A stretch of 64,000 nucleotides of DNA from Panagrolaimus kolymaensis (lineage: Eukaryota; Nematoda; Chromadorea; Rhabditida; Panagrolaimidae), in NCBI GenBank assembly GCA_028622995.1, contig JAJQJQ010000003.1:434001-498000 (forward strand), given 5' to 3'. Positions within the stretch are counted from its first letter, which is position 1; each line of letters opens with the position of its first letter. The position numbers and the translations under genes are program-made. The notes beneath the pieces are model-generated. The model searched no databases. It had not been told where the DNA came from and saw nothing but the letters and a program-made list of their open reading frames with translations. This document shows, in pieces, positions 1 to 13,000 of the stretch.

Positions 1-468
1 TTATCTCGAACGAAGAATAAGTTAAAACATATTGATTTATCAGATTATTATAAGACAATTACAAATAATGTTTGTTCATTCCTTTCAATGGCGCCGCAGC
101 TTATATCGCTAAATTTCTCAAATGAAACATATATAGGTTTAACAGAAAATAATATCATAACTATTGCGAATTCGTGCAATTTGCTCGAAGAATTCCGAGG
201 ACGGATTGAAGGAACGAATACTGATGGAAGTTTAGAATTTTTTTTCAAACAATGCACAAATCTTAAAATTCTTCATTTGAGCGAAACTGTTTTCACTGGT
301 GTTTGCTTTCAATATATTTCAAAGAAACTTCGCTATTTAAATCTTTCTAATGGAAAACTTACTTCATATGGCATGGAACTTCTCGCTGAAAGAGCTACAA
401 ATTTCGAAACATTAATTTTATTTGATTTTTCACCAACTAAAGATGTTAAATCTACAAAATGCTTCTAG
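1..468 (+). CDS. Leucine-rich-repeat protein, C-terminal part (5' end outside window)
   Basis: The reading frame is open from base 1 to the stop at 466-468, so the first methionine at 88 is internal and the gene begins upstream. The visible 155 residues contain repeated leucine-rich strands of the form LxxLxLS (for example LKILHLS and LRYLNLS), separated by helical segments. This is the pattern of cysteine-containing/AMN1-type LRRs found in F-box/LRR proteins and plant and animal substrate adaptors. No F-box or catalytic motif lies in the visible part. The tail after the last repeat is short, with no membrane segment. It could be an F-box/LRR adaptor or another solenoid protein. The LRR call is fairly safe; the exact role is unknown. 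Confidence 0.6.
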   Translation, partial: LSRTKNKLKHIDLSDYYKTITNNVCSFLSMAPQLISLNFSNETYIGLTENNIITIANSCNLLEEFRGRIEGTNTDGSLEFFFKQCTNLKILHLSETVFTGVCFQYISKKLRYLNLSNGKLTSYGMELLAERATNFETLILFDFSPTKDVKSTKCF

Positions 469-497
469 TTTGGTATATGTTAACTTTATTTTAAACG

Positions 498-503
498 AAT
501 AAA
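498..503 (+). other. Poly(A) signal of the LRR gene
   Basis: An AATAAA hexamer lies 30 bp after the LRR stop codon in T-rich sequence, the normal position for a nematode cleavage and polyadenylation signal. Confidence 0.4.
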
Positions 504-625
504 TTTTTTATTAGAAAATTAATAAAAAAAAACAAATAGTTTACAAGTAAAGTGAGCGAATAATTAATAAAATGAAAAAAGGTTTTTAATTTTTTGAAAA
601 ATAGTTGTTGATTGCCTAAAAATAT

Positions 626-3388
626 TTAATTTAAAGAGCGCCAAAAAAGAAAGACTAACTTGACTACAGTTTCTTTATCACATCGAGTAATATTTTCAGC
701 ATAATCATTTTCATTAACTTCGACATGAATATCAAAAATTTCTGCAATTTTTTGACCTGTTAATGGCATTGCAAATAATTTTTGTCGAATATCTTGGATA
801 TCTTCCAATGATAATTTTGTGTTAGAATTTTTTTCAAGAAGTTTTTCACGGATATTCCGATAATATTTTAAGAAAACAGCTAATCTATTTAATTTTTGGT
901 TATCATATTCTTGAACAGTTTTTACTAGAAGCTTTTCTTGTTCAATAAGACTTTCAATATATTTTTCAAAGACATCAGAATTTTGGGAAATACCATTTTG
1001 GTTGAGGAATATTGAAAATGTTGCCATTGCATTCATTATAAAATTAAATTCTTGCTCATATTTTTTTATTGTTTCATTTAGATTTTGAATCATTTCCTTT
1101 TTCACTGTTTTTACATTTCTTTGCGATAAAATAGAATTTTGTAAAGCTTGAGCTTCTAAGTTGTTCGTGACAATTCTTTGCTCAAAGAATATTCGTATAT
1201 GATCCTTTATATCACACTTGCATTTTTTACAAATTCCATTCCAATTGAATGCTTCACATTTCTGTAATGCAGGATCAGGAATTTTTGATGGATCTCCACC
1301 GGGTATCCAACAATCTTTATGGCAAATATTTTTGTATATTGGTTGATAATTGGCCATAATTTTTTGATATTCTATGCATTTTGGATTTGCACAAACTGTT
1401 TGCGGATTCGGTAATTTAATTATTTCTAAAGAAACTATTGGCATAGCTGTCCGTTTTTGAAGCTCTTTTATATTATGTTTGGCGGCTTCTAATTCATGTA
1501 TACGTTCTTGAAGTTTTTGCAAATTTGTTTGAATAATATCACTTATTTTAATTGTTGGACTAACAAGTTGCAAAATCCATGTACGAGTTTCATTAATTGA
1601 AAGGGTTTCAGAAGTGTTATGAGGCCGAAGGCGGGCGGCATGTTTTAAGAATCTTTCCACTTCTTTGGAAGAATGCTTCCAACTTTCTGAATAATCCTCT
1701 AATTCATTTTCTTCAAACTTTACATGGCCAAAATAAGCGCAGCAAAATCGAAAAGCTTCATTATCCAAACAGAAAACATTGTCATCGGTGAGTTGCATAT
1801 TCAAATTATTTTTTTCATTGAGTTGTTTAAAAAAGGCATTCAACAATCCCATGGTTGCTCCCGGCCTATAAAAAGTGCCACGAGTATTTGTAAAGATTAT
1901 GCTAATATTTTCCAATGAAGATCGGCTTAAATTGTTTAAAAGGCTGTTAATACTGTAGCGAAAATGATTTTTTAGACGACTTTCATTAGGCTTAAAAAGG
2001 AAGCAAATTGCATGAAGTTCCTTGAAAGGGGCAATCGCTCGTAGAATTTTTTGCATATTTATATCATTTTGATCATTTCCTCGAGTATCGTTCGTTCCCG
2101 GAGTGTCAATGAGATAAATATTGTATTCGTCTGTCTCAAAGAAATAAGTTTTTGGTTCTTGGGTTACAGATGCTCCAACAATTTCAAATGATTCATTGCT
2201 TTGATCGCCGAAAATAATATCACGTTGTTGGCCATTATCATCAAATAAAGTAAATTTCGTTGGAATAACACAAACTGGAGCTTCAGCAGCAATAGCATCT
2301 TCAAGAGTATTGTAAAATAAATAATTTGCAAATGCATTTATCCATGTAGATTTACCAACGCCAGTTTCACCAAGAATTAAAATATTTAGTGATTTTTTGT
2401 TGTTCTTTTTAAGCTTTTCTTGATGCTCCACTAGAGCTTCTTTGCTATTTATCCATTCATTATTGTGCTCATTAACGTTTGCCACTTGAGTTTTGATAAC
2501 TTCGGGTTGTGGTTGTCGAAGGAGAGGTGTTTCATCTTCGACTGCAGCGTTTTGTGCTTGATCTTCATCATATAATTTTTCTTTTTCTGAAGTATTTGAC
2601 TCGGAAGGCTTTTGAGAGCCAATGCAAGCTTTCGTAGAAGTTTTCTTTGGATTATTTTTTTGTATCCAAGCATTTATTTGGTTAATGTTTGATAATCCGC
2701 TTTTGTTTTGTTTAGAATTAGTTTCTTTGAAAGAAATCTCTTTTTTGGAAGGTTCTCTTTTTACCGCTGCGCTGAAATTTTTGTTTTTGTCGCTATTTTT
2801 AATGGTATCTCTAGAAAGTTCGATTGTTGAATTATTTGGCTTATCGTTTTGGCTTGATTGTTGCAATGAAGCTTCCACAGATGTGCTACTTTTGAAGGAG
2901 TCTTTGTCAGATTGACTGTCAACATCATCACCTGATTCAGAATCATTTTTAACTCGAAGTTTTTGAAACTCATGAATTATTTCAACTGTATTTTCTTCTG
3001 GCAATTTTATAATATCACTGTTATCAATCTTGATGCTTTCCTCGAGTTTTAAACAATCCTAAAAATTACCATTAATTTTTTTATAAAATCTTTTTTTGGG
3101 GTTTTACCTCTTTTTTAGATGATAAAATTAAACTTTTTCCAAATGTTTCCATAAATAGCAATCTATCATCTGAGTTCAAATTTTGAACTTTCACATTAAA
3201 ATTTTTTCCAAATTCTTCAGCCTCCTTAATTAAGCTTTCTCGATCTATGTTTCTAGCATTTTGTGTGTTTTGTGAACTGCGGCTATCACTATCAACAAAA
3301 TTTGGAGATTTGCTTTCTTTCTGAAAATGAATAAATTTTTAATAAATTAACGAAATTATCATCCACTAACTTCTTTTTGGTGTTGCAT
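626..3388 (-). CDS. P-loop GTPase (AIG1/septin-like G domain), paralogue A of a three-gene cluster
   Basis: Exons 3371-3388, 3108-3320 and 626-3058 join in phase to give 887 aa. Residues 1 to about 300 are acidic, Ser/Lys-rich and probably disordered. The G domain follows: G1 LGETGVGKS near residues 307-314, switch-like TQEPKTYFFETDEYNIYLIDTPG with the G3 DTPG motif, and FTNTR where G4 is expected. A predicted coiled region and a Cys/His module (VC-x4-C, ICH-x2-DC, C-x2-C-x-C, then an H-x-RI element) follow, then a helical tail. The closest fold is the AIG1/GIMAP/septin class of TRAFAC GTPases, which act at membranes or in immune-type responses; function here is unknown. Unlike its two neighbours it has no recognisable ORF1-like domain. 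The start is uncertain: an 18-base first exon with an ATG at 3386-3388. Confidence 0.8.
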
Positions 3389-3651
3389 TACCGAACTAAA
3401 GCACTAGAAAATTGCTAAAAGGTATGTATGTAAATATGAGAAACGATTAAAGTATCCACAAAGATGCAACTTTGGTTTTTTAGAATAAAAACAGAAATTT
3501 AAAATTTATTTCAAAATAAATAAGATGAATATTATAGAAGAATAATTATTTAAAAAAGCCGTAATTATTTTTTTTAAACTAAATGATAGTCGAGACTATA
3601 GAAGAACTACCATTTTTTTGTAAGAAGCTTGTCAATTTTGTTAAACTTATG

Positions 3652-6600
3652 TTAATTTATTTTATTTCGGTTGTTTCCACGATTTTGTTGTTTTTTAGGC
3701 TTCCGAACATCAGGAACATATTTAATTGTAGCAAGAGCTTTATTTTTTGTAATTCCTTCTTCAGTAGCTTTGAATAAATTTTCTAAAGTTTTTCCTGTAT
3801 GTTTTAAACCAAATAATTGTGCTTTTAAAACATCAATTTCATCTGGCGTAATTGGCCTTTTATCATCATTATTTCCGCTATTGTGGATATCCTTTTTGAT
3901 TTCATCGAACATCATTTTCTCTTGTTGATATTCGGCTAACATCTTTTTAAGATTTTCCAATTTGGTGCGATCCCCGCCAGCATCTATGCACTTTTCTTCA
4001 TCATTAATAGTTTGTTCCACGTACTTTTCAAATGCATCATTATATGGCAGCATTGCATTTGCATTTAAGAATCGCCCAAAACGAAGTGATATTCGGATGA
4101 TTTCTTTTTGTTCTGCCTTATATTCATTAATTCTATTTTCACAATTGCTAATCATATTTTGCTTGACGATTGACGCATTTTGGTTTTGTTTGATTAGATC
4201 CTTCGTTGCTTTATCTTCAATCTCTATATTTGTTTTAACTTGATCGAATCGAATGTGCATATGAGTGTCCCAACGACATTCACATCTCATACAATTTTGC
4301 CCATGCATAGCAGCACATCCAGTTAAGTTTGGCTCCGGAACTTTTTCAACATTAACATTCGTTAAATAACAATGATCATGACATATTTGTCTGTAAATTA
4401 TTCGCTTTTGTTCTGTATTTGGTATAAATTCAGTTTCAATACATCTTGGTGAAGTGCAAACCGTTTTGGGATAAGTTAATGGTATCACTTCAATACCAAT
4501 AAAAGAAATTTTTAACTTTTTTTGCAAATCTGTTAAATTATTTGCTGTATTGTGAAGTACCTTTTTTTGATCATTAAAAACTTTAATATTTGATTCAATT
4601 GATTCATTCATATCAGCCAAGGGTTTGGCCAAATGTAAAATAATGGTTCTAGCTTTATTTACTGAAATTGTATCAGCCACGCGAAGAGGGCGATTTCGAG
4701 CAGCAATTTCTAAGAATTTTTGTGTTGCGGCTGCCGATATTTCCCAACTTTTAGCATATAATCTGATTTCATTTTCAGGCAACATTTTACCATTTGCGTG
4801 GATACAAACTAACAGAAATCCTTCATTATCCATACAGCACGTATTGTCATCGTTTAAGGGGATATCCAAATTATGTTCAGCTTTTATTCCAGAAAAGAAA
4901 TGCTTTAGCGCGTTATGAGTATCACCACGTTTATAAAATGAAGTACGAGCATTAGTAAAGGAAAAAACAATATTGTTAACAGCATCCTTATGAAGCTGAA
5001 GCAAAAGTGCGCTAATACAATATCGAAAACTTAGCGATAATCGAGGAGTATCGTTTGATTTGAATAAAAAACAAATTGCATGAAGCTCTTTGTAATTTCC
5101 AATAGCATTGAGAATTTTTTTCGTATTTTCTTTATCTTGTTCAAATCCACGCACGTCGCCAATTCCAGGTGTATCAATAATGTTGACAATATATTTAGAA
5201 GTTTCAAATTGATATGTTTTAGGATCTTGAGTTGCAGATTCACCTTTTTCTGATAATACTTCATTATCGTCTTTTTCATTGTGTGATGGCTGAAGCTTAA
5301 TTAAAGATGATTTTGAAGTGGTTTCATAAAATGTAAATTGGCTTGGAATTAAGCAAATTGGTTTAGGCGCTTCTAATGCTTCATCGAGGGTGTCAAAAGT
5401 CATATAATTTGCAATGGCATTAATCCACGTAGACTTGCCAACACCTGTTTCACCCAAAACAAGAATGTTTAAGATTTTCTTATTCCCGTAATATTCTTCC
5501 ATTAAAGATTCATAAAGGGCATTTTGAAAACCAGGTTCGTTTGGTGCTTTCTTTTCTTCCATTTTTGGTTTATATGGAATTTTTGGTTTTCTAACCGGTC
5601 GCTTGGGTTGTTGAGGAAATCTTGCTGGATTGTTGTGATTTTGATTAATACTGTTAAAATACATTTGCATGATTTCTTGTGGAATCTTTCCGCCATACAT
5701 ATTTTGTAATTGTTCCAACGTAGGCATCTGACCACCTCCAAAATTTGTGTTAACATTTTGCAAATGTGGAATCACATGAGGATTTGGTAATGGAAAACCA
5801 GCGGGTGGGAAACCCACTGGTTGAGGAAATTGTGGCGGTGGTTGATGATACAGGGGAGGTGGCATTCCTGGAATTTCATATTGTCATAAAAAAATGAGCA
5901 AGTATTATTACCTTTTTGATAAAAGTTATTTCCTGGCTGTTGATTCGGTGCACCAAAATTGCGATAATTATTTGGATTTGAGCTGGAAGGTTGTGGGCTT
6001 TGCCGACCTTGATGTGAAGGTGATGTACGATCATGCGGATTTCTTTGTAAATCGGGCTAAAATAAAATATATATTTATATGTTTGTATGCTTTAAAATTT
6101 TACTGTAAAATCATGGGTGTCCAAAGGAACTTTTTGAATAGGCAAAAGTGAACCAAACGGTTGAGTTTTGGGGATAACAGGCAAACCAAAACATGAATCA
6201 GTATCAATGCGTGTGCTTGAAGACGATGAAGACTTCCGGCTTTGATTAAACTTTGGTTGCAATTTTGTGTCATATTTCTGATTTTGTTCGAGATCAGGCT
6301 GCAAAAAAGCAAATTATTTTACATAAAAGTTAAAACTTTTGAAAATTTACTGTCTTATCTTGATTAGCAGAATAATTTTTAGATGTGTTATTTCGATTTT
6401 GATCATTATGCTTTTGTCCTTGTTTTAAAGCTTCCATTTCTCTCTAGAATTAGTATGTATGTTTATTAAATTTGTTTAAACATTTAAACATACTTCCATT
6501 CTTGCGATCGTTTCTAAGAGTTCTGCATTTGGAGATGGCTGATTTTGTTGACGATTTTGTGATGGAGCTTGAGGCTGTTAAAGGAAATAAATTAATTTCA

Positions 6601-7308
6601 TTAGAATATTATTTCTCCTTACATTATAACCTCTTCTTTGTTGAGGAGGTAGCCAAGCGTTTATTGAAACTTTTTTCCATTTTGGAATTTTCTTTAATTT
6701 ATCAGCGTTTGATAAAACATTTTCTTTATCTGATTCCGAATCAAAAGTTACAACAATTCGACGTGGCAATGTATTTGCTTGATATTTGCCATGTCGAACA
6801 ATATTTATTGGAATGGCCGATGATGCACCAATTGCAATAAAAATTTGTTGAACTTCTGTATTATCAGCTGCATCACGATCTGCCTCATCTCCAAATTGTT
6901 CAGGCAAATGGAAAATAACAACTTTCATTTTGTTTTCTTCTTTATCATTGGGATCCAAAGCAGATTGGGGAAGACTTGAAGTTTCTGATGAAGCATAACT
7001 TCGCGAATTATTTGAACCTTGGCCAGCATCATTTCGAATTTGCTCTCGTGGATTAATAGTAACATCTCTTCTAACGACTTCTTCATATGAAGGTAAGAAT
7101 GTAGTACTTCTCGAGCTTATGGTTGATCCAGCATATCCACGTGGATTATTCAAAACAACAAAGCTTTGAGCTTCACTCTAAAAATTGAAATGTTTTAATA
7201 CTCTTTTTTAGTTCAGCGCTACGCAAAAAAAAAAAAATTACTTACATATTCAGACTCACTTCCATCAGATGAATCATTATATCTTTGTTTCTTACCAGAT
7301 CTATCCAT
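3652..7308 (-). CDS. ORF1-like RRM plus P-loop GTPase fusion, paralogue B
   Basis: Seven exons (7246-7308, 6623-7177, 6494-6574, 6351-6443, 6104-6298, 5912-6056, 3652-5867) join in frame to give 1115 aa. Residues about 105-205 form a compact domain with a VVIFHLPE strand, a central INIVRHGKY segment, RRIVVTF-x-SESDK and a closing ISINAWLPPQ-type strand. This matches the layout of the RRM-like domain of LINE ORF1 proteins. A Gln/Asn/Ser/Pro-rich linker (about 207-510) follows, then a G domain with GETGVGKS near 516-523, DTPGIGD and FTNAR. A Cys/His module (VC-x4-C, ICHDHC, C-x2-C-x-C, H-x-H-IRF) and an acidic/helical C-terminus end the protein. The stop lies 263 bp from the start of paralogue A. 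An open coding frame with regular introns argues for a functional host gene. What it binds is unknown. Confidence 0.78.
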
Positions 7309-7451
7309 GATCAACTAAAACTATAATTTTAAACACAAATTTACATAAAAAAAAAATAAATGGCTGAGTATTATTAACAACAGCTTTAGAAAATAAATTA
7401 ATAAAGATAAAATTAAGCTTTATTATTAGAAAAACATAAGTTTAAAAATTT

Positions 7452-10040
7452 TTAGATGTTGTGTATTTTTTTATTTTTTTGCTTGAACTTTCCAGTGTTC
7501 AACGGCTTTTTCGGATGTTCAGTAGTCTTAACTTTAGTTGTGCATCTAACCAATTTGTAATCCATTGCATTAAATAAACGCTGGTAACTACCAGAATTTT
7601 TAAGTTTGGGTCCAACAATATCATGATTTTCCAAGTTTTCAATCTTTTCGTGATAGTTTGACATATCAATCTTAAATTGAGTACTATTTGAAGTACGAAT
7701 ATCTTTTAGGCTTTTTAATTCTTGATGAATAGCAAAAACTTTTTGTAAGTATTCTATTTTACTTCGATCACCTCCAACTTTTGTTTTTTGTTCAAGCATA
7801 TCCATTTCCATTTTTAAATAATCTTCAAAAGCGCTATTAAAAACTATAATAGAATTTTGAGAAAGAAATTTCGAATATGGTTGACAAAGCTCTTGAACTA
7901 TTTTGTAATTTTTCTCGAGATTTGCAATTGTCGTTTGAATTTGTTGAATATATTTAGGTTTAGCACCTATTTGTAGTTTTATTTGACAAATCTCTTGTTG
8001 AATGATAGCATTTGAAAATTCCTTTGTCGCTTTTTTCTGAGAATATCTTATATGCTGGTGTAATTGCCACGAACATCCACATATTTTACAATTTGCATCA
8101 TCCCCAAAAGCGGTACAAGATCTCAATTGCGGATGTCCACTATGTTCTGGAGCAACACCACTAGTTAAATGACAAGAAGAGCAACAAATTTTCTTATGAA
8201 ACCTTTCATTGGAAATTATTTCAATACAGTTGGACCCACAACATACTGTTACTGGATAAGATAATGGCGTTTTTTCCAAACATTCTCCTTTATAATTGGG
8301 AGATTGCATTTCATTCATTTTTGTTTCCAATGCTTTAAGTTGATTTGTTTGTTGATCATGTTTCTTTTTCTCTTGAGTTATTTCGTTATTTATATCTGCC
8401 ATGATTGTTGCCAATTCTGTTAAAATTCTTCGAACATGGCTTGTTGCTTTTGTTTCATCTACCGAATGTGGAACCATTTCAGTAAAGTATTTAAACATTC
8501 GATATGTTTCATTGACTGTATGTTCCCAACTGCTGGAAGAATTTTCAATAAGGTAGTCATTAATTTCAGCACCTTTATGATTAGCATACAAAATTTTCAC
8601 ACTTTCATTTTCTATGCAAAATGTGTTGTCTTCATTAAATAAAATGTTGCTTTGATTTGCAATTTTGATTTCATCAGCCAACGTCTTTAAAAGTGTCATC
8701 GTTCCACCTGGCCGAAAGAATGTTGTAGAAGCGTTCGTAAAAACTACAGAAATATTTGGTATCGAAGCTTTATGCAAATTTGCCAAAAGTTCTTCAAGGC
8801 AATACCGTAAAGAAGATTTAAATCGACCTTCGTCTGGTTTTAAAAGCAAACAAATTCCATGGATTTCTTCCCATTGTGCCATACATTCCACTATCATTTT
8901 CATGTTTTTAGAGTCAGCTTCAACACCTCGAGTATCACAAATTCCCGGGGTATCAATAAGATGAAAGTCAAATTGCTGTGTGACATAACGATATACTTTT
9001 GGTTGTTGAGTGCTTGATTGTCCTGGCGCAAATTTTTCTTCATGTTTTTCTCCAACTGTTTGTTCCATATCTACATGGAAATCCTTTTCTAAAGGCATAA
9101 TATATTTCATTGGAATCATGCATTTTGGCTGTTCTGCATTGAGAGCATCATCAAGAGTACCAAAATTCATATAATTTGCTATTCCGTTGATCCATGTTGA
9201 TTTACCCACTCCGGATGCACCAATTACAAGGATATTAATGGATTTTGACACCTCCTTGCACTGAGAAGCAAAATTAACAAAAGGATTTTTTGGTATGGAT
9301 ATTGTTTGCTTTGACTTATTTAATGGCTGATGTGAATTCTAAATAAAAAACATTTTAATTAATGGAAAAGAGAAGAAAAAAAATTTATTGCTTACCGGAT
9401 TGCTTATGTTTTGTTTGTTAATCCTTTCACCTCGAGGCAAATAGGGTCTTATCCATATATGTTTCCATCCAGGATAATCGTCTAATTTATAAGCTTTTTG
9501 TAAAGCATCGTTTTGATCGCTTTCTAAATTAAACCGTGCAACAATTGGGCGAGGATTTGATGGAGTAATAAAGCGCCCCATCCTTTTTATTAAGTTTATG
9601 TTCGGTGTGACACCAATAGCTTTCAAAATTTCAGAAACTGTCATTGCTTCGACACTACTACCATTAACATTATTGCTTGGTTCTGATAAGTTATAAACTA
9701 CAACTTGTTTTTTAACGTTTTCTTCATCATCAAGGTCATCATTAAATGGAAATGTGTTTCTTGAATTCCTCATATTTGGTCCTGAACGCCTTGGATTATT
9801 TTGGTTTAAGTTGTTATTCCTTTGAACAGCATTCTAAAAGATACATTTAAAAGGGCCTTTAGAAAAGAAAAAATATATTTAAGACACATGAATATATATT
9901 AAAGAAACATAGCTTTTATGAAATTAACTAACTTGTCCTATATTCATTTGGTTCATTTGCATCATAAGTTGAAGTTGGATATACTGTTGTTGGTTTTGCA
10001 TTTGCTGAGATGAAATGAAACGATTATTATTATGAGCCAT
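7452..10040 (-). CDS. ORF1-like RRM plus P-loop GTPase fusion, paralogue C
   Basis: Exons 9933-10040, 9396-9833 and 7452-9338 give 810 aa. Residues 1-60 are Gln/Asn/Met-rich. Residues about 77-174 repeat the ORF1-like domain of paralogue B: QVVVYNLSEP, an EILKAIGV helix, IKRMGRF, RPIVARFNLESD, then IWIRPYLPRGERI, which is especially close to LINE ORF1 proteins. The G domain begins at GASGVGKS (about 222-229), with DTPGICD (G3) and FTNAS at the G4 position. The Cys/His module and a long helical tail follow, ending in a Lys-rich segment. The stop is only 143 bp before the start codon of paralogue B, so the three genes may be one transcription unit with trans-splicing. The linker between the two domains is much shorter than in B. 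Confidence 0.78.
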
Positions 10041-13000
10041 TTTAAATTTAACTCTCTAAAAATATATATGATTTATTTAAGAAACCTTTTACCGATTCAA
10101 AAAATTAAGTGTTTTTGTAGAAACGGCTAACAAAATATGAAATATAAAAAGAGAACAAAATGGATGAACGAATGCGGAATCAATGGTTTATATTTTTAAA
10201 TGAAAAAAAAAAATTACCACGCCTTTTTTTTAAAAGAAAAACCGTGTTGCTTTTAGTTCAGTTCTATTTTATTTTATTTTTATTACTCACTAATATATTT
10301 TTCACACTAGCGAAATGATTCATGTTCCGTTGGATTGATAAAACACGCCTAATAAAAAATCATTTGTTCAAATATTACATTGCTTGCTTTATTGTTGATG
10401 TTGGGAAAAAAGCATGAATTTTGAAGGGTATATGAGTCATCCACTTTGTAAAAAAAAGTTTAGAATTTATAAATATTAAATTAAAAATTTTTTTGTTAAC
10501 ATTTTTTACTATTTTGCTTTTAAAATTTTCAATAAAAATTGTTCATTATTTTGTTGACATTTTTTTTTTAAACAAAAAAAATATTTGTACGTTATTTCTA
10601 TAAGATCAGCGACTCATTTTGAGTTTACTTTATCATTACAAAATATCAGAAAAATTATAACTGCGGTTGTTTTCCACATTTCAGAAAAAATACTTTAGTC
10701 AAGTTTCACTTTTTTGTAGTTTAAAACAAAATATGTTAATGTTTTTATTTTTTAATTACTTTAAGAGTCTATCGAATTCATTTCGCTCACAGCTTTAATT
10801 CTTGAAAGATACTAGATCAACCAACGAACTCATAAGTTAAACACATAAACAAAAAAATAAATGTTTTAAAGAAAGGTGACAAGACACAATATTCATTAAT
10901 TTTTGGAGGTTCTCTTTGACAAGTTTATTCCACAATGAAGAAGAATAAAATTGCCATTCATCAACTAAAATGATGATTAAAAAAACAAATTCAAACAAGA
11001 TCATTCAAAGCAAAAAAAAATAAATGAGAAAACAACTGTTTTTAAGAAAATGAATAAATGCGAAATAATTGAGTTGTAGACTCAGTCTATTGAAACTAAA
11101 GCCAGCTAGCAAGTCAACTTCTTCCGGATGTTATGGAGAGAGTATTGAAGAGTTCGCTTTCACTCCCTCTCTTTTATTTTATTTTATGAGAAAAGATAGA
11201 AGGAATTTAAAAAATTTATACATACATACATTTTTATTGGTTTTTTTCTTTCTTGATCGCGATCAGATGCTAACGAAATTAAGTGCATGTTGAACTGAAA
11301 GAAAAATATTCCTTGTTTTTTTCCTCTCAGCTTTCCCAATTTTTGATCGTTTGCGTTTCTTCCGGCGACTAAAAACAACCGATCAGTGTCTACTATTACA
11401 GTATATCCAAAAATTAGAAATGAAAGTTATATTTTTCATATTTCAAATTTTTTTCTTGATTTTTAAAACAAATTTTCAAATCATTTGTCATAGAATTTTG
11501 TGACAACTTAACACCTCCTCTTTTCTCACTTGTCGGATGTTGATTTTGATGGCAATTTTAAAGACAGATGTGACTTTTTAATTTTTAAGCTTTAAAGAAA
11601 TATATTTTTAGTGGCATTTTCTTTTTCCTTTCTCGATTGCAACAAATTTACCCTTGCTTGAGTTTTGATTTATAAGATTATTCATAAAGAAGCGGTAAAA
11701 AAAATGAGGATTATGCTGTCGTATTCCCGAACCAAAAAATTTGAAAAAAAGGAACAAATTATTGCTTGCTCATGAAGTTGGAATTTTTCTTTTTGGACAT
11801 TGCTTCCTCTTTTTTGTAATATAAGCGTCATCTATCTCCTATTTGCCATATAAAAACCCTTCTTTGAATAAGCTTAAAAGAAAAAAATTTCTCTCCTAAG
11901 GTGAGGAATAACGACGCATCTCTTCTTCTTTTTTTTTCTTCACATTTTTTCTTCTTCCATTTTTCTTTAAGTATAATCGGCGGCAGCGACGACGACGACA
12001 ACGCAACTGTTCAAGAAAAAACTGCCGACGACGACAAGCCAGTGGATAAGAAATATGCTGACTGACTCGTTATTATCCAAAATATCGATGGGTGGTTAAA
12101 AAATCGACCAAGGAATAAAAGAGAGGGTGGCAGGTAGTAGTAGGTTGTTGGCATGTCTCGATGGCCATTGTTCACGTCTCCTCACATTGAAAAAAAAAGA
12201 TCGCTTTCGACAGAAAAAAACTTTTTTCATCGTGTCAATAATAAACTTTTTTTGTTATTATGATTTACTCTTTAAGATTTTTATCTATCTATTTTCTTAT
12301 GATTGTAAAGTTATTTTAATAAATAAAAAAAGTTTGCAACATTTTAAATTCGAAGAAAATTCTTGCAAAATTCAAGTGAGCCATTCAAAAGCTGAATGTT
12401 ATTGCAAAATTTATGAATTTAGTCATTCGTTAAATAATCAAAACTTTCTTTTGTTTTAGCTTACGAAGCTACTATTTTCGATTTGAAAAACAACTTTTCC
12501 TAAATAAGCTTACGTGTTCCATTTTATTTTGAGCAAACATCAGCCTTTCAAAGAAGTCACTTGATTTATGCTTTATTAACTTTTATCAAAAAATAATGTT
12601 TTTATGCTAAATGTGCTGAAGACTTTTTTGAATGTCTTACTTAGAAACATCCCATTTTTTGTTGAACTTTTTTGGACTCTAAAAAAGTTTTCTGTTTTCA
12701 AAAATTTGGATTTAAAGCAATTCGATGGAGTCATTTTAGCGAGAGAGAAAAAACTTGGGCGTAAAAACAAATAATTTTTTTTTAATTCACTACCACAAAT
12801 TTTTTTAACTTTCGATTTGTCAATTGTTCATGTTATTGAGCCAATTTTACAATCAATCAATTAGCTATCAAGTTACCCATTCAGCTTTTTCTCCGTTTTT
12901 TTTTTTAATTTGAAACAAATTTGTTGATTTTTTCATTTTTTTTATTCTTGTTTAAAAAATATTTTTTCTTTCGTCTTTCCTTATTGCATATTTTTTTATA

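Noticed and set aside
5894..6151. Plus-strand frame overlapping the GTPase B linker exons
   Set aside because: It is antisense to exons supported by phase-consistent splice sites.
626..10040. Active LINE retrotransposon at the GTPase cluster
   Set aside because: Only the ORF1-like domain is present. No reverse transcriptase, endonuclease, poly(A) tail or target duplication was seen, and the domain is interrupted and flanked by host introns.
12127..12459. 110-codon plus-strand frame
   Set aside because: Phe/Lys/Ile-rich, no homology, no splice-linked continuation and no conserved motif.
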